15,662 nt of DNA. It comes from Deltaproteobacteria bacterium (GTDB taxonomy: Bacteria > Desulfobacterota > Desulfarculia > Adiutricales > Adiutricaceae). Positions 7,066 to 13,575 of the stretch are shown piece after piece (position 1 is the stretch's first letter; each line of letters opens with the position of its first letter). The stretch is from NCBI GenBank assembly GCA_031277995.1, contig JAITLH010000171.1, positions 1 to 15,662 on the forward strand, in the 5' to 3' direction. The notes below the pieces were generated by a model that saw only the letters and a program-made list of their open reading frames with translations, searched no databases and had not been told where the DNA came from. Made by a program: the position numbers and the translations under genes.

Positions 7066-7254
7066 ATGGGCTGGGTAGTCACTATCGATTCAGCTAAGTG
7101 CACGGGGGATGGCAACTGCAAAGACGCATGTCCCGCGGACGTTTATGAAATCAAAGACAAAAAGGCCGTCGCGGTCAACGTGGACGAGTGTCTTGGTTGC
7201 GAATCCTGCGTTGAGGCGTGCGAAGTTGGCGCCATTAAGGTCACCGAGGAGTAA
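7066..7254 (+). CDS. Ferredoxin with Asp-containing cluster site (7 Cys)
   Basis: A 62-residue cytoplasmic electron carrier with two iron-sulphur sites. The first site is C12-x2-D15-x2-C18-x3-C22-P: aspartate stands where the second cysteine of a standard CxxCxxC motif would be. The second site is a complete C42-x2-C45-x2-C48-x3-C52. This seven-cysteine pattern (CTGDG-C...CP, then ECLGCESCVE) closely resembles Desulfovibrio africanus ferredoxin III, whose first cluster is known to convert between [3Fe-4S] and [4Fe-4S]. I infer the same capacity here. AAAGGTG at 7051-7057 supports the ATG. The gene stands alone behind a long structured leader (6937-7034), so no redox partner is indicated by neighbours. 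Confidence 0.95.
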   Translation: MGWVVTIDSAKCTGDGNCKDACPADVYEIKDKKAVAVNVDECLGCESCVEACEVGAIKVTEE

Positions 7255-7345
7255 TCCTCCAACCAAGACGGTTTACGCGCCCGTAACGGTGTCTTAAACA
7301 GTCTGATACTCGATTGGGGTTCTCTCCAATCGGTCCAAAACAAAA

Positions 7346-7390
7346 TAGCCGGTGTGGGTTCGCCAGGGCCCCTCCGGCTAACTTTGTTTT
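7346..7390 (+). terminator. Possible ferredoxin terminator
   Basis: TAGCCGG (7346-7352) and CCGGCTA (7374-7380) form a perfect 7-bp stem around a 21-nt GC-rich loop, followed by ACTTTGTTTT. The T-run is interrupted and the loop is large. It could also simply extend a structured 3' region with the two preceding hairpins. Confidence 0.4.
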
Positions 7391-7422
7391 AAAGCCTCGT
7401 TTCGTTTCGGCCTAAACCTCTT

Positions 7423-7487
7423 ACCGCCCCCAAAGGCGCCGGCGAAAAAGTTCCCGGACCGCCCCCAAAGGTGGCCAGGAAATAGTT
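7423..7487. repeat. Two-copy 35-bp tandem repeat
   Basis: ACCGCCCCCAAAGG begins at 7423 and again at 7458. Over the 30 bases compared (7423-7452 with 7458-7487) 24 are identical, both ending in AGTT. It lies in non-coding DNA with no associated ORF. Confidence 0.75.
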
Positions 7488-7632
7488 TTTCTGACCTCCG
7501 CGAAATCCTGAAAAAAATAAACTCATAATATAACTGGATAATTAACTATATATTTACATCTAATACTCTTTTTAGGCTTACTGAATTAATATTTTCGTTC
7601 TATTGTCAAATTTTACAAAATTTTTTCAATTC

Positions 7633-7661
7633 TTGACTAGTATTTCCAGTTGTGTTAATAT
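7633..7661 (+). promoter_or_regulatory. Promoter of the small membrane protein gene
   Basis: TTGACT (7633-7638) and TAATAT (7656-7661) are 17 bp apart. Predicted start near 7668 would exclude a start codon at 7665 and supports the ATG at 7710. Confidence 0.65.
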
Positions 7662-7709
7662 GCCTTGGTTTTCTTTGAGGTTTTTTGTTTTGTTTTAAGC
7701 GAGGTCTTG

Positions 7710-8096
7710 ATGCGTTTTAAACTTTTAGCCGTCAGCCTTCTGACGCTTTTTCTGCCACTGGGCCTCTACGTCGTCTATCGGGCCTACTTGATTAAAGAGG
7801 CTCCCCATGAATTTGTGATGTTGATCTTTTCCGGGACCTTGATGATTCTTTTGGGCCTAACGGGCCTGGTGGGTTTATTTCATGGCGCCGTGAAAGTCTC
7901 GGCCCCATCGGAAGATGGCGAGGGGGAGCTAGAGCGAGAGGGTCAAGAGCAAGACGGCCAAGCTAAAGCCAGTCTCCCTTGGGGCGATCGAGAGCCCGGT
8001 AGCGCCAACGACTGGTCGGAACCCGACTTGGAATTTGACGATTATGATGGTGATTGTGACCTGGAACATGAAAAAGATAGCGATGATTCAGGGTAA
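7710..8096 (+). CDS. Small two-helix membrane protein with acidic tail, function unknown
   Basis: I do not recognise this 128-residue protein. It has two hydrophobic segments, about 4-23 (LLAVSLLTLFLPLGLYVVY) and 34-57, separated by a short loop (RAYLIKEAPHE). A long hydrophilic tail (about 64-128) is rich in Glu and Asp and ends DLEFDDYDGDCDLEHEKDSD. A hairpin membrane anchor with a highly charged, probably disordered tail is the plain reading; orientation is uncertain. The frame is open from a TTG at 7665, but GAGG at 7701-7704 and the promoter at 7633-7661 favour the ATG at 7710. The kinase gene follows 139 bp later with its own promoter, so no functional link is implied. Confidence 0.75.
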   Translation: MRFKLLAVSLLTLFLPLGLYVVYRAYLIKEAPHEFVMLIFSGTLMILLGLTGLVGLFHGAVKVSAPSEDGEGELEREGQEQDGQAKASLPWGDREPGSANDWSEPDLEFDDYDGDCDLEHEKDSDDSG

Positions 8097-8134
8097 ACAA
8101 CGGCTCGCGGCTCAAATAATCCCAAAAAAGACAA

Positions 8135-8163
8135 TTGAACTAAAGACAAGATTAGCGTAAAAT
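8135..8163 (+). promoter_or_regulatory. Promoter of the pyridoxal kinase gene
   Basis: TTGAAC (8135-8140) and TAAAAT (8158-8163) are 17 bp apart, each matching 5/6 of the consensus. Predicted start is near 8170, leader about 66 nt. The inverted repeat at 8150-8182 spans the -10 box and start site. Confidence 0.6.
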
Positions 8164-8182
8164 TAAAAAAAAGTCGCTAATC
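8150..8182. promoter_or_regulatory. Inverted repeat around the kinase start site, candidate operator
   Basis: GATTAGCG (8150-8157) and CGCTAATC (8175-8182) are exact inverted copies separated by 17 bp. The left half abuts the -10 box and the right half lies just past the predicted start. Half-sites about 25 bp apart centre to centre suit a dimer bound over the start site. No T-run follows, so a terminator is less likely. Confidence 0.5.
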
Positions 8183-8235
8183 ATGGATTTTCTATAAACT
8201 TAATCATAAAAGTTAACTATTTAAGGAGGATTTTA

Positions 8236-9108
8236 ATGAATAACCCTTTGCCTCGGATAGCGGCGATTCACGATTTATCGGGCTTTGGCAGGTGTTCTTT
8301 GACGGTGGTCATCCCCATCCTTTCGACCATGGGTTTTGAGGTCTGTCCCTTGCCAACGGCGGTTCTGTCAACCCACACCGCCATCGAGGGCTTTAAACTA
8401 TTCGATCTAACCGACCAACTGCCAGGTTTTATCGAGCACTGGAAGGCCATTAAGTTACGTTTTAACGCCATTTATAGCGGCTTTTTGGGCTCGGCTAAGC
8501 AAGCGGGCATGGTCAGGGATTTTATAAAAAGCTTTGCCGATGAGGACACCTTGGTGGTGGTCGATCCGGTCATGGCCGATTTCGGTAAGCTTTACGCTTC
8601 CATGCCTCCGGAGATGATTGGAGAGATGCGTAGCCTTTCTTCCAAGGCCAAGGTCATCACCCCAAACATCACCGAGGCCGCCTTTATGCTTGATCGCGAG
8701 GTTCCGGAGAGTTTAACCGAGGAACAGGTCAAAGAATGGCTTAAGGCCTTGGCCGATTTGGGGCCCAGCATGCCGGTTATCACCAGCCTCCCCTTAAAGT
8801 CAAACTCCGATCGTAGTTTCGTGGCCGCCTTTAACCGAGAAGACGGCCGCTTTTGGCTGGCCGGAAGGCCCCAGGTCCCGACCCAGTATCACGGGACCGG
8901 GGACATTTTTTCGAGCGTTTTAACCGGAAGCTTACTCCAGGGCGATAGCCTGCCCATCGCCTTGGATAGGAGTTGCCAGTTCGTCGCCAGCGCCATCCAA
9001 ATAACTTTTGGCTATAGTGGCCTGGATCACCACGAGATCCTTTTGGAGCGCAGCATTAACACTCTGCACGCCCCGGTCACCTACGCGAGTTACCGGTTAA
9101 TCCCCTAA
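8236..9108 (+). CDS. pdxY: Pyridoxal/pyridoxamine kinase (PdxY/PdxK type)
   Basis: A 290-residue ribokinase-superfamily enzyme that phosphorylates B6 vitamers in the PLP salvage pathway (cytoplasmic). The N-terminus AAIHDLSGFGRCSLTVVIPI (9-28) and PLPTAVLSTHT (38-48) are characteristic of the bacterial pyridoxamine kinase group rather than of ThiD. Further landmarks are DPVMAD (110-115), TPNITEA (142-148) and the anion-hole/catalytic GTGDIFSS (220-227) with Asp223 the expected base. Length is normal. AAGGAGG at 8223-8229 gives an ideal start. It appears to be a single-gene unit with its own promoter, a possible operator (8150-8182) and a large hairpin downstream (9151-9199). Substrate preference among B6 vitamers cannot be read from sequence. 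Confidence 0.92.
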   Translation: MNNPLPRIAAIHDLSGFGRCSLTVVIPILSTMGFEVCPLPTAVLSTHTAIEGFKLFDLTDQLPGFIEHWKAIKLRFNAIYSGFLGSAKQAGMVRDFIKSFADEDTLVVVDPVMADFGKLYASMPPEMIGEMRSLSSKAKVITPNITEAAFMLDREVPESLTEEQVKEWLKALADLGPSMPVITSLPLKSNSDRSFVAAFNREDGRFWLAGRPQVPTQYHGTGDIFSSVLTGSLLQGDSLPIALDRSCQFVASAIQITFGYSGLDHHEILLERSINTLHAPVTYASYRLIP

Positions 9109-9150
9109 CACCCAATCTTAACGGAAAAATCTGGCGCGAAAAAAACCACC

Positions 9151-9199
9151 CCCCCAGGGAGAGGTTATCTTGAAAAGTTTCAAGTCCTCTCCCTGGGGG
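9151..9199 (+). terminator. Very stable hairpin after the kinase gene
   Basis: CCCCCAGGGAGAGG (9151-9164) and its exact reverse complement (9186-9199) form a 14-bp stem. Inside it CTTGAAA and TTTCAAG (9169-9175 with 9178-9184) form a second stem. No clean T-run follows (CAAGGTGTTTT), so it may act as a 3'-end stabiliser or Rho-assisted terminator rather than a classical one. It begins 42 bases after the stop codon. Confidence 0.5.
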
Positions 9200-9344
9200 C
9201 AAGGTGTTTTGCCGTTTCCCTTGACCCTTCCGTCTCTATCCCCCGGAAAATTAGCCCAAAAAAGTTTTTTCGTCCAGGCGTGGTTTTGACTTGGGGCTTT
9301 CGGGCAAAAACGCCCATATGGCCCCAGGACGCCCTAGAACGATC

Positions 9345-9471
9345 GACCCAGGGTAAAAGTCCCAATACCGTTCCAAAAGCCCGGCACGGGTTGATTTGGG
9401 GCGTTCGCGGGCCCGTTTTCGAGGGGGGGGGAGCGTACCGATTTTTGGTTAAGGGGAGCGCTTGGCCGCCC
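9345..9471. repeat. Diverged spacer repeat, copy 1
   Basis: This ~127 bp segment aligns with 15109-15239. Shared blocks are GACCCA, TAAAA, CCCAA, CCGTT/CGGTT, CCAA, CACGG and the best-conserved GATTTGGGGCGTT (9392-9404), ending near TGGCC. Translated in one frame both give IWGV followed by a GG-rich stretch and WPP, but neither looks like a real gene. Confidence 0.6.
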
Positions 9472-9670
9472 TAAGCCGCGACCGGATAATTTTTGAACGT
9501 TTGGGAATGGGGGCCTAAATAATCGCGATAGGCTTGGGCATGGTTTACGCCAATATGGGTGAATTTTAAATCATGGGTTAGTTTTTAAGGTATCATTATC
9601 CAAAAGTATTTACAGTTCCATAAATAGGCCATCGTAACGCAAAATCACCAAATTTTTTTATTCTTATGGG

Positions 9671-9740
9671 TAGCTTTATCCTTAAATGGCTGGCTAGCTT
9701 TGTCCCGAAATGGCCGGAAACTTTGTCCCAATGGGCCCAG
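9671..9740. repeat. Three-copy 24-bp tandem repeat
   Basis: TAGCTTTATCC... (9671-9694), TAGCTTTGTCC... (9695-9718) and a diverged, slightly shorter third copy AACTTTGTCC... (9719-9740). Copies 1 and 2 match at 19 of 24 bases. The unit equals 8 codons, and an open frame through it would read three Trp-containing octapeptides, but no ribosome binding site precedes it. Confidence 0.65.
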
Positions 9741-10008
9741 TTTGAAGCGGTTAAGTTAAGCTTGGGTAGGTCCCATGGCGCCAAACCAAGACTTGGCGAC
9801 AAGGTTTGGGCCAACCAACATTGTTTTTTTGGCTACCGCTCTGATATATTTTTTAAAAAGGGGTTTGGTTAGCTGCCAAATTAGGCGTTGGCCTAAAAAG
9901 GCCAAGGGGGGAATTAGCCCAAAGGACTTGGCGCCGGTTGGTGTTTGCCTGGCATGGGAATTCCCGCTCAAAGAAAAGGCTAAAGTATTTGGGACTTTTG
10001 GATTGTTT

Positions 10009-10036
10009 TTGAGCGAATGAACGTTGGCTTTATAAG
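10009..10036 (+). promoter_or_regulatory. Candidate promoter of the SRAP gene
   Basis: TTGAGC (10009-10014) and TATAAG (10031-10036) are 16 bp apart. Predicted start near 10043 gives a ~36 nt leader. I see no LexA-type operator (neither CTGT-N8-ACAG nor GAAC-N4-GTTC) here. Confidence 0.45.
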
Positions 10037-10078
10037 AGGGATCCATTAACCGTCTATTGGGATTAAGGAGCCGCGAAC

Positions 10079-10669
10079 ATGTGTGGACGCTTTTTTATCG
10101 CTCCCGAAGCGAACCTACAAAACGCCTTAATGGCCAAGGGGCAAGCGCTAGACTTGTCAATAAAATTTTACGGCGAGATATTTCCCACCGATATCGTCCC
10201 GGTGTTCACCTTGGAAAAGGGCCGGCGTTTGGCCAGGCCCATGATTTGGGGTTTTCCTGGTTGGCAAGGTAAGGGGGTGGTTTTTAACGCCAGGCAAGAA
10301 ACGGCCTTGGAAAAACCCATGTTTAAAAAGTCTCTACTGGAACGGAGGGTCGCGACCTTGACCAGCGGCTTTTACGAATGGAAGGCCGTGCCTGGCCAAA
10401 AGAAGAAGGACCGCTTCATTTTTACCTTAGGCGGGGTAGGGTATTTATTTTTGGCGGGGTTTTGGAATAGCTACGTCGATCAGCCAAAAGGAAACGTAAC
10501 GGAACGCTTTACCGTTCTAACCACCGAGGCCAACGAAAGCATGGCCCCTTACCACAGCCGTATGCCGGTCATTTTGACCGATGACGAGGTCGACGATTGG
10601 CTGGGCGGTTCCGACTTGGAGAAGTATCTCAAAAGGCCACAAGCCGAGGTCAGGGCCGAAAAAGCCTAA
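10079..10669 (+). CDS. yedK: SRAP-domain abasic-site DNA-protein crosslinking enzyme (YedK/HMCES family)
   Basis: Family members use the N-terminal cysteine, exposed after Met removal, to form a stable thiazolidine crosslink with abasic sites in single-stranded DNA, shielding them from breakage. All key positions are visible: Cys2 in MCGRF, Asn70 and Arg72 in FNARQET, Glu100 in SGFYEW, and His159 in PYHSRMPVIL. The 196 residues form one complete SRAP domain, a little shorter than E. coli YedK (222). AAGGAG at 10065-10070 places the start. It stands alone behind its own promoter and converges on the next gene with only 41 bp between stop codons and no evident terminator, so transcripts may overlap. 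SOS control is not visible. Confidence 0.93.
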   Translation: MCGRFFIAPEANLQNALMAKGQALDLSIKFYGEIFPTDIVPVFTLEKGRRLARPMIWGFPGWQGKGVVFNARQETALEKPMFKKSLLERRVATLTSGFYEWKAVPGQKKKDRFIFTLGGVGYLFLAGFWNSYVDQPKGNVTERFTVLTTEANESMAPYHSRMPVILTDDEVDDWLGGSDLEKYLKRPQAEVRAEKA

Positions 10670-10710
10670 ATTCTATGAGATTAAAGGTTAAAATGAGATA
10701 AATTTAATAT

Positions 10711-12249
10711 TTATGTGGCTAACTTAAAAAGTCCGGATATGGCGAAGGCCGTGAGGTGTGAAATAAGTATTTTTCTCTCATCGTCTAAGAATTTGAAGTG
10801 AATAAGAAGTCTGCAGTTATCTTTAGCGGCTTGAATGTAATTATTGCAAACATAATGTTGACCCTGCCAGGCCACTCTCCTAGTGCATATCGTACTACTT
10901 GGGTTGTCTTTTCCGGTCGCGATATATAGTTCCAAGCCGGTGTCTTCTTTGAATCGGTTTAGGTTAAGGCCCCCAAAATTGAATTTCATTGGATACAAGG
11001 ACAAGGCCAAGGCCTTAAACATCGTTACGGCTTGGGTGACCAAACCTTGATGTTTTTCCATCGTTGGATCCGTGACCTCGACTCGGTGTTTGCCCGGGGC
11101 TATCACCAATTTAGACGAATACAATTTTTCCACCGCGGTTAAAACTTCGTCTAGGCCCGTGGGGTAAGGCCATTCTTCCGAGGCCCTGATGTCGTTTTCC
11201 AAGCGGGCTACCTTTTTGTATAAATTCTCAATGATAAACCCGTCTTTCGCCCTCTGATTCCGTTCGGCTTCAAGCGTTAAAAGCACGGAATCCATGGCTT
11301 CGGAGTGAACGATTTTTTCTTGCTCCAGCTTGGATTTTAATTTTTGATATTCCCTTTTAACTTTTTGCTTGAAACTTTCGGAAAAATCCAGTTCTTTTTT
11401 TAATTTACTGTTTTCGGCGAGTAAAGAATGTATTCCGTTAGTCGCGTCACCGCGTTCTATATAACAAATTGTTATTAAACGCTTAAACCAATCCCTAAAC
11501 TCCCTACCTCTGGGCGAATAACTCCCAAATCCCAAATAAAAACTTGCCAAAGGTTCATATAACTTAATTTCTTTGTCGAAAGGGGAAGAGACAAAGTTAA
11601 CGATTCCTTTTTCGACTAACCTTGACAGGCGGATGGCTATTTCCGAGGGATCTTCATCATAAAAAATGTCGCAAAGCTCGACCAAGGTTTTGGATTTCGA
11701 AAGATCCAGCTCTTGAATGTCGGGAACGGTTTGGCTCAGGGTAATTTGGGTGACCGTGGTATTGTCGGGCGAGACAAGGCCAATTAAGGCGACGGTTTCG
11801 GAGGGAGAGAAAAGGCGCCCCCCATGGGTTTCGTTTTTGGTTTGTTTGGGATTGACCCACAGGGAGAGACCCATGGCCGCCACTGACAATAGAAGTTTCT
11901 GCCCGTTATATTCTTTTGTTTCACAAGCAAGCGTCCCAAAAAGTTTGGTCCCCGCCACCTTCAAAAAATACTCGGCTTCCCCTTTGGAACCGAAGGCGAA
12001 AACGACGGGAAGATTATGATCGTTTAGACAAACTTGGGCCTTGGCGGGTAAAACCGATTCTGCATGGCCATTGATTGGCCTTTTCAAAATAAAGGCGTGG
12101 ATATTTAGGGAGGTTATTAGCTGACCGAAGGAATAAAGATCCCCATTACGGGCTAAGTTTTCCAGCGCCTTTTCAAGCTCATCGTTCATTTTAGCCCCTG
12201 TTTTGGTAGGTCTTAGTGAAACTAGGTTTCCTATAACCTTATCGACCAT
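10711..12249 (-). CDS. SseB-like multidomain protein with coiled coil, function unknown
   Basis: I cannot name this protein. Residues about 22-135 look like an SseB N-terminal domain: LEKALENLARNGDLYSFGQL, then LPVVFAFGSKGEAEYFL, ending in a hydrophobic strand and LWVNP. About 187-220 (KTLVELCDIFYDEDPSEIAI to LVEKGIVNF) resembles a winged helix. About 272-358 is heptad-like and rich in Lys/Glu (LLAENSKLKKELDFSESFKQ), a coiled coil. The last ~150 residues (WPYPTGLDEVLTAVEKLY to IHFKFLDDERKILISHLTAF) form a compact domain I do not recognise. No signal peptide or membrane segment is seen. An internal ATG at 12187-12189 (Met21) has AGGGG upstream, whereas the first ATG has no ribosome binding site, so the real product may be 492 residues. 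It converges with the SRAP gene; no partner gene is adjacent. Domain calls are by eye. Confidence 0.85.
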   Translation of the reverse strand: MVDKVIGNLVSLRPTKTGAKMNDELEKALENLARNGDLYSFGQLITSLNIHAFILKRPINGHAESVLPAKAQVCLNDHNLPVVFAFGSKGEAEYFLKVAGTKLFGTLACETKEYNGQKLLLSVAAMGLSLWVNPKQTKNETHGGRLFSPSETVALIGLVSPDNTTVTQITLSQTVPDIQELDLSKSKTLVELCDIFYDEDPSEIAIRLSRLVEKGIVNFVSSPFDKEIKLYEPLASFYLGFGSYSPRGREFRDWFKRLITICYIERGDATNGIHSLLAENSKLKKELDFSESFKQKVKREYQKLKSKLEQEKIVHSEAMDSVLLTLEAERNQRAKDGFIIENLYKKVARLENDIRASEEWPYPTGLDEVLTAVEKLYSSKLVIAPGKHRVEVTDPTMEKHQGLVTQAVTMFKALALSLYPMKFNFGGLNLNRFKEDTGLELYIATGKDNPSSTICTRRVAWQGQHYVCNNYIQAAKDNCRLLIHFKFLDDERKILISHLTAFAISGLFKLAT

Positions 12250-12501
12250 CGTGGGGCTTAAGTTTAATCGCGGGTAATGGGGTTTTGTTTTTTTTAAGCC
12301 AACAATGAGGTTTTGAGTTTATTGTTGTCGTTATCGCCGTCTGGCTTTATGCCGAAGTGGCCAAAAAAATAGCGTTTCTCACCCTAGCTCCCCAAGGGCG
12401 CCTAACCGTCCAGGCGGATCGTCGCGGGCTAGTTTTTTTCGCCTCTATCTAGCGGCTTTAAGCTCTTTGGATAATAATATCGGTTAATGAATTATTTTGG
12501 C
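12250..12501. other. Spacer upstream of the SseB-like gene
   Basis: No gene is visible. There is a T-rich tract (12282-12295) and a 7-bp inverted repeat CAACAAT/ATTGTTG (12300-12306 with 12321-12327). I could not identify a convincing - strand promoter for the SseB-like gene. The last ~30 bases look like a degenerate extra unit of the array at 12502. Confidence 0.5.
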
Positions 12502-12681
12502 GGAGGCGTTTTGATTATATGGCAAAGTTTACTGACTTTGGTGGAGTGGTTTTGATTATATGGCAAAGTTTACTGACTATGGTGGAGTGGGTTTGATTAT
12601 ATGGCTAAGTTTAATGGTTTTGTCGGAGGCGTTTTGTTTTTATGGCTAAGTTTAATAATTTTGTTGGATTGATTTGACTAA
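12502..12681. repeat. 41-bp tandem repeat array at the panE 3' end
   Basis: Four units of exactly 41 bp start at 12502, 12543, 12584 and 12625 (each GGAGGCG or GGAGTGG, then a TTTGATTATATGGC(A/T)AAGTTTA-like body). Partial similarity continues in a fifth start at 12666. The panE stop codon (12652-12654) lies inside unit four and the fifth lies in panE coding sequence, so the array may have grown out of the gene's end. 41 is not a multiple of three, and no open frame runs through. Units are contiguous, so it is not CRISPR. Confidence 0.9.
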
Positions 12682-13575
12682 ATCGGTTAATACGCCGTTA
12701 ATCGGGGTGGGGATTTGGTGTTTTTTGCCTAAATTTACTATGGCGCCGTTAATCGCGGAAATTTCGGTTTGTTTTTTCGCCCTGACGTCTTGGAGCATGG
12801 AGCAAATGTTTTCGGCGGAGTTTTGGCATACCTTTTTGGCGTAAGCTACCGGGTCATCGGTTTCAAGCGTCACGCCCTCGGCCTTGGCCACGGCGGCGGC
12901 TTCGTTTACCGCTTGGGTCATAAGCGCTTCCGATTCGGGTTTTTTTATTAAAAGACCATTTTTTATGCCTAAGATGGCGCACAGGGCGTTTATTCCTATA
13001 TTGCTAATTAGTTTGGTCCATATTATCCCTTTTAAGTTGGTGGTCGTTTTGACATTTATTGAAGATCTTTCAAAAAGACCTTTAAGATTCATAAGCCGTT
13101 GGCCGTCTCTATCGTCCAATTGCCCAATGACTATCTCGCCGCGACCGGCCAATATAACCTCCCCTGGTTTATAAAACCAAGAGCCATAGGAATTGGCGCC
13201 CCCCAGCACTTGGCTTGGGTTTACGGCCTGGCAAAGGGTTTCGATATTGCCCAAACCATTTTGCAAGGTTAGGACCATGGTCGCGGGGCCGACCAGATTT
13301 AGTGATTGATCGATGGCCTCTTTCGTCCCGGTGGCTTTGACGGAGACTATGACGAGTTCTTGCTCGCCCACTAAGTCGGCGCTCGTTACGGCCTTTAGGT
13401 TTTTGATTACGAGGTCAGGCCCTTGGGAGGATTTGACGATTAGGCCCCTTTGGTTTATGGCCTCGACATGATCCTTTCTTCTATTTATTAGGGTAATTTG
13501 GTTTTCGCTTTGACCGGCCAAAAAAGCGCCGCATAGAGAGCCCATGGCGCCGGCGCCTAATATAGCGATTTTCAT
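12652..13575 (-). CDS. panE: 2-dehydropantoate 2-reductase (ketopantoate reductase)
   Basis: Reduces ketopantoate to pantoate with NADPH in pantothenate/CoA synthesis (cytoplasm). The 307 residues have the Rossmann signature KIAILGAGAMGSLCG (2-16), the LQNGLGN nucleotide-side motif (104-110), the catalytic lysine Lys188 in IIWTKLISNIGINAL, and SSM-type substrate loop SMLQDVRAKKQTEI (259-272) with Glu271, followed by PTPIN (289-293). Length is typical (E. coli 303). On the - strand AAGGAG (13584-13589) lies eight bases before the ATG. No other pantothenate gene is nearby. The last codons and stop fall in the 41-bp tandem array, so the C-terminus KSIQQNY may have been remodelled. The family also contains related 2-oxoacid reductases, so the substrate is probable, not proven. 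Confidence 0.92.
   Translation of the reverse strand: MKIAILGAGAMGSLCGAFLAGQSENQITLINRRKDHVEAINQRGLIVKSSQGPDLVIKNLKAVTSADLVGEQELVIVSVKATGTKEAIDQSLNLVGPATMVLTLQNGLGNIETLCQAVNPSQVLGGANSYGSWFYKPGEVILAGRGEIVIGQLDDRDGQRLMNLKGLFERSSINVKTTTNLKGIIWTKLISNIGINALCAILGIKNGLLIKKPESEALMTQAVNEAAAVAKAEGVTLETDDPVAYAKKVCQNSAENICSMLQDVRAKKQTEISAINGAIVNLGKKHQIPTPINGVLTDLVKSIQQNY

Larger units (their letters stand above)
7255..7632. other. Spacer after the ferredoxin gene with hairpins and a tandem duplication
   Basis: No gene is visible. Three hairpins follow one another: 7265-7295 (AAGAC/GTCTT and GTTTACG/CGTAAC, one bulge), 7311-7332 (CGATTGG/CCAATCG) and 7346-7380 (TAGCCGG/CCGGCTA). A 35-bp tandem duplication follows at 7423-7487, then AT-rich DNA up to the promoter of the next gene. 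Confidence 0.6.
9109..10008. other. Long gene-free spacer with hairpin and repeats
   Basis: Overlapping open frames of 60-96 codons occur on both strands, but none has a ribosome binding site or a recognisable product, so I call none. The spacer holds a large hairpin (9151-9199), a diverged repeat shared with 15109-15239 (9345-9471), a run of nine G (9422-9430), and a three-copy 24-bp tandem repeat (9671-9740). It may include decayed gene remnants, but I cannot name one. Confidence 0.6.

Noticed and set aside
7346..7380. tRNA-like element (GGTTCGCC inside a stem)
   Set aside because: There is no acceptor stem, anticodon arm or CCA context; only a 7-bp stem with a large loop.
7665..7709. Upstream TTG start for the small membrane protein
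   Set aside because: It lies at or before the predicted transcription start, whereas the ATG at 7710 has GAGG upstream and begins a typical membrane segment.
9775..10020. 81-codon open frame upstream of the SRAP gene
   Set aside because: No ribosome binding site, overlaps open frames in other phases and on the other strand, and the product resembles nothing I know.
12502..12681. CRISPR array
   Set aside because: The 41-bp units are directly contiguous, with no spacers, and no cas gene is in the window.
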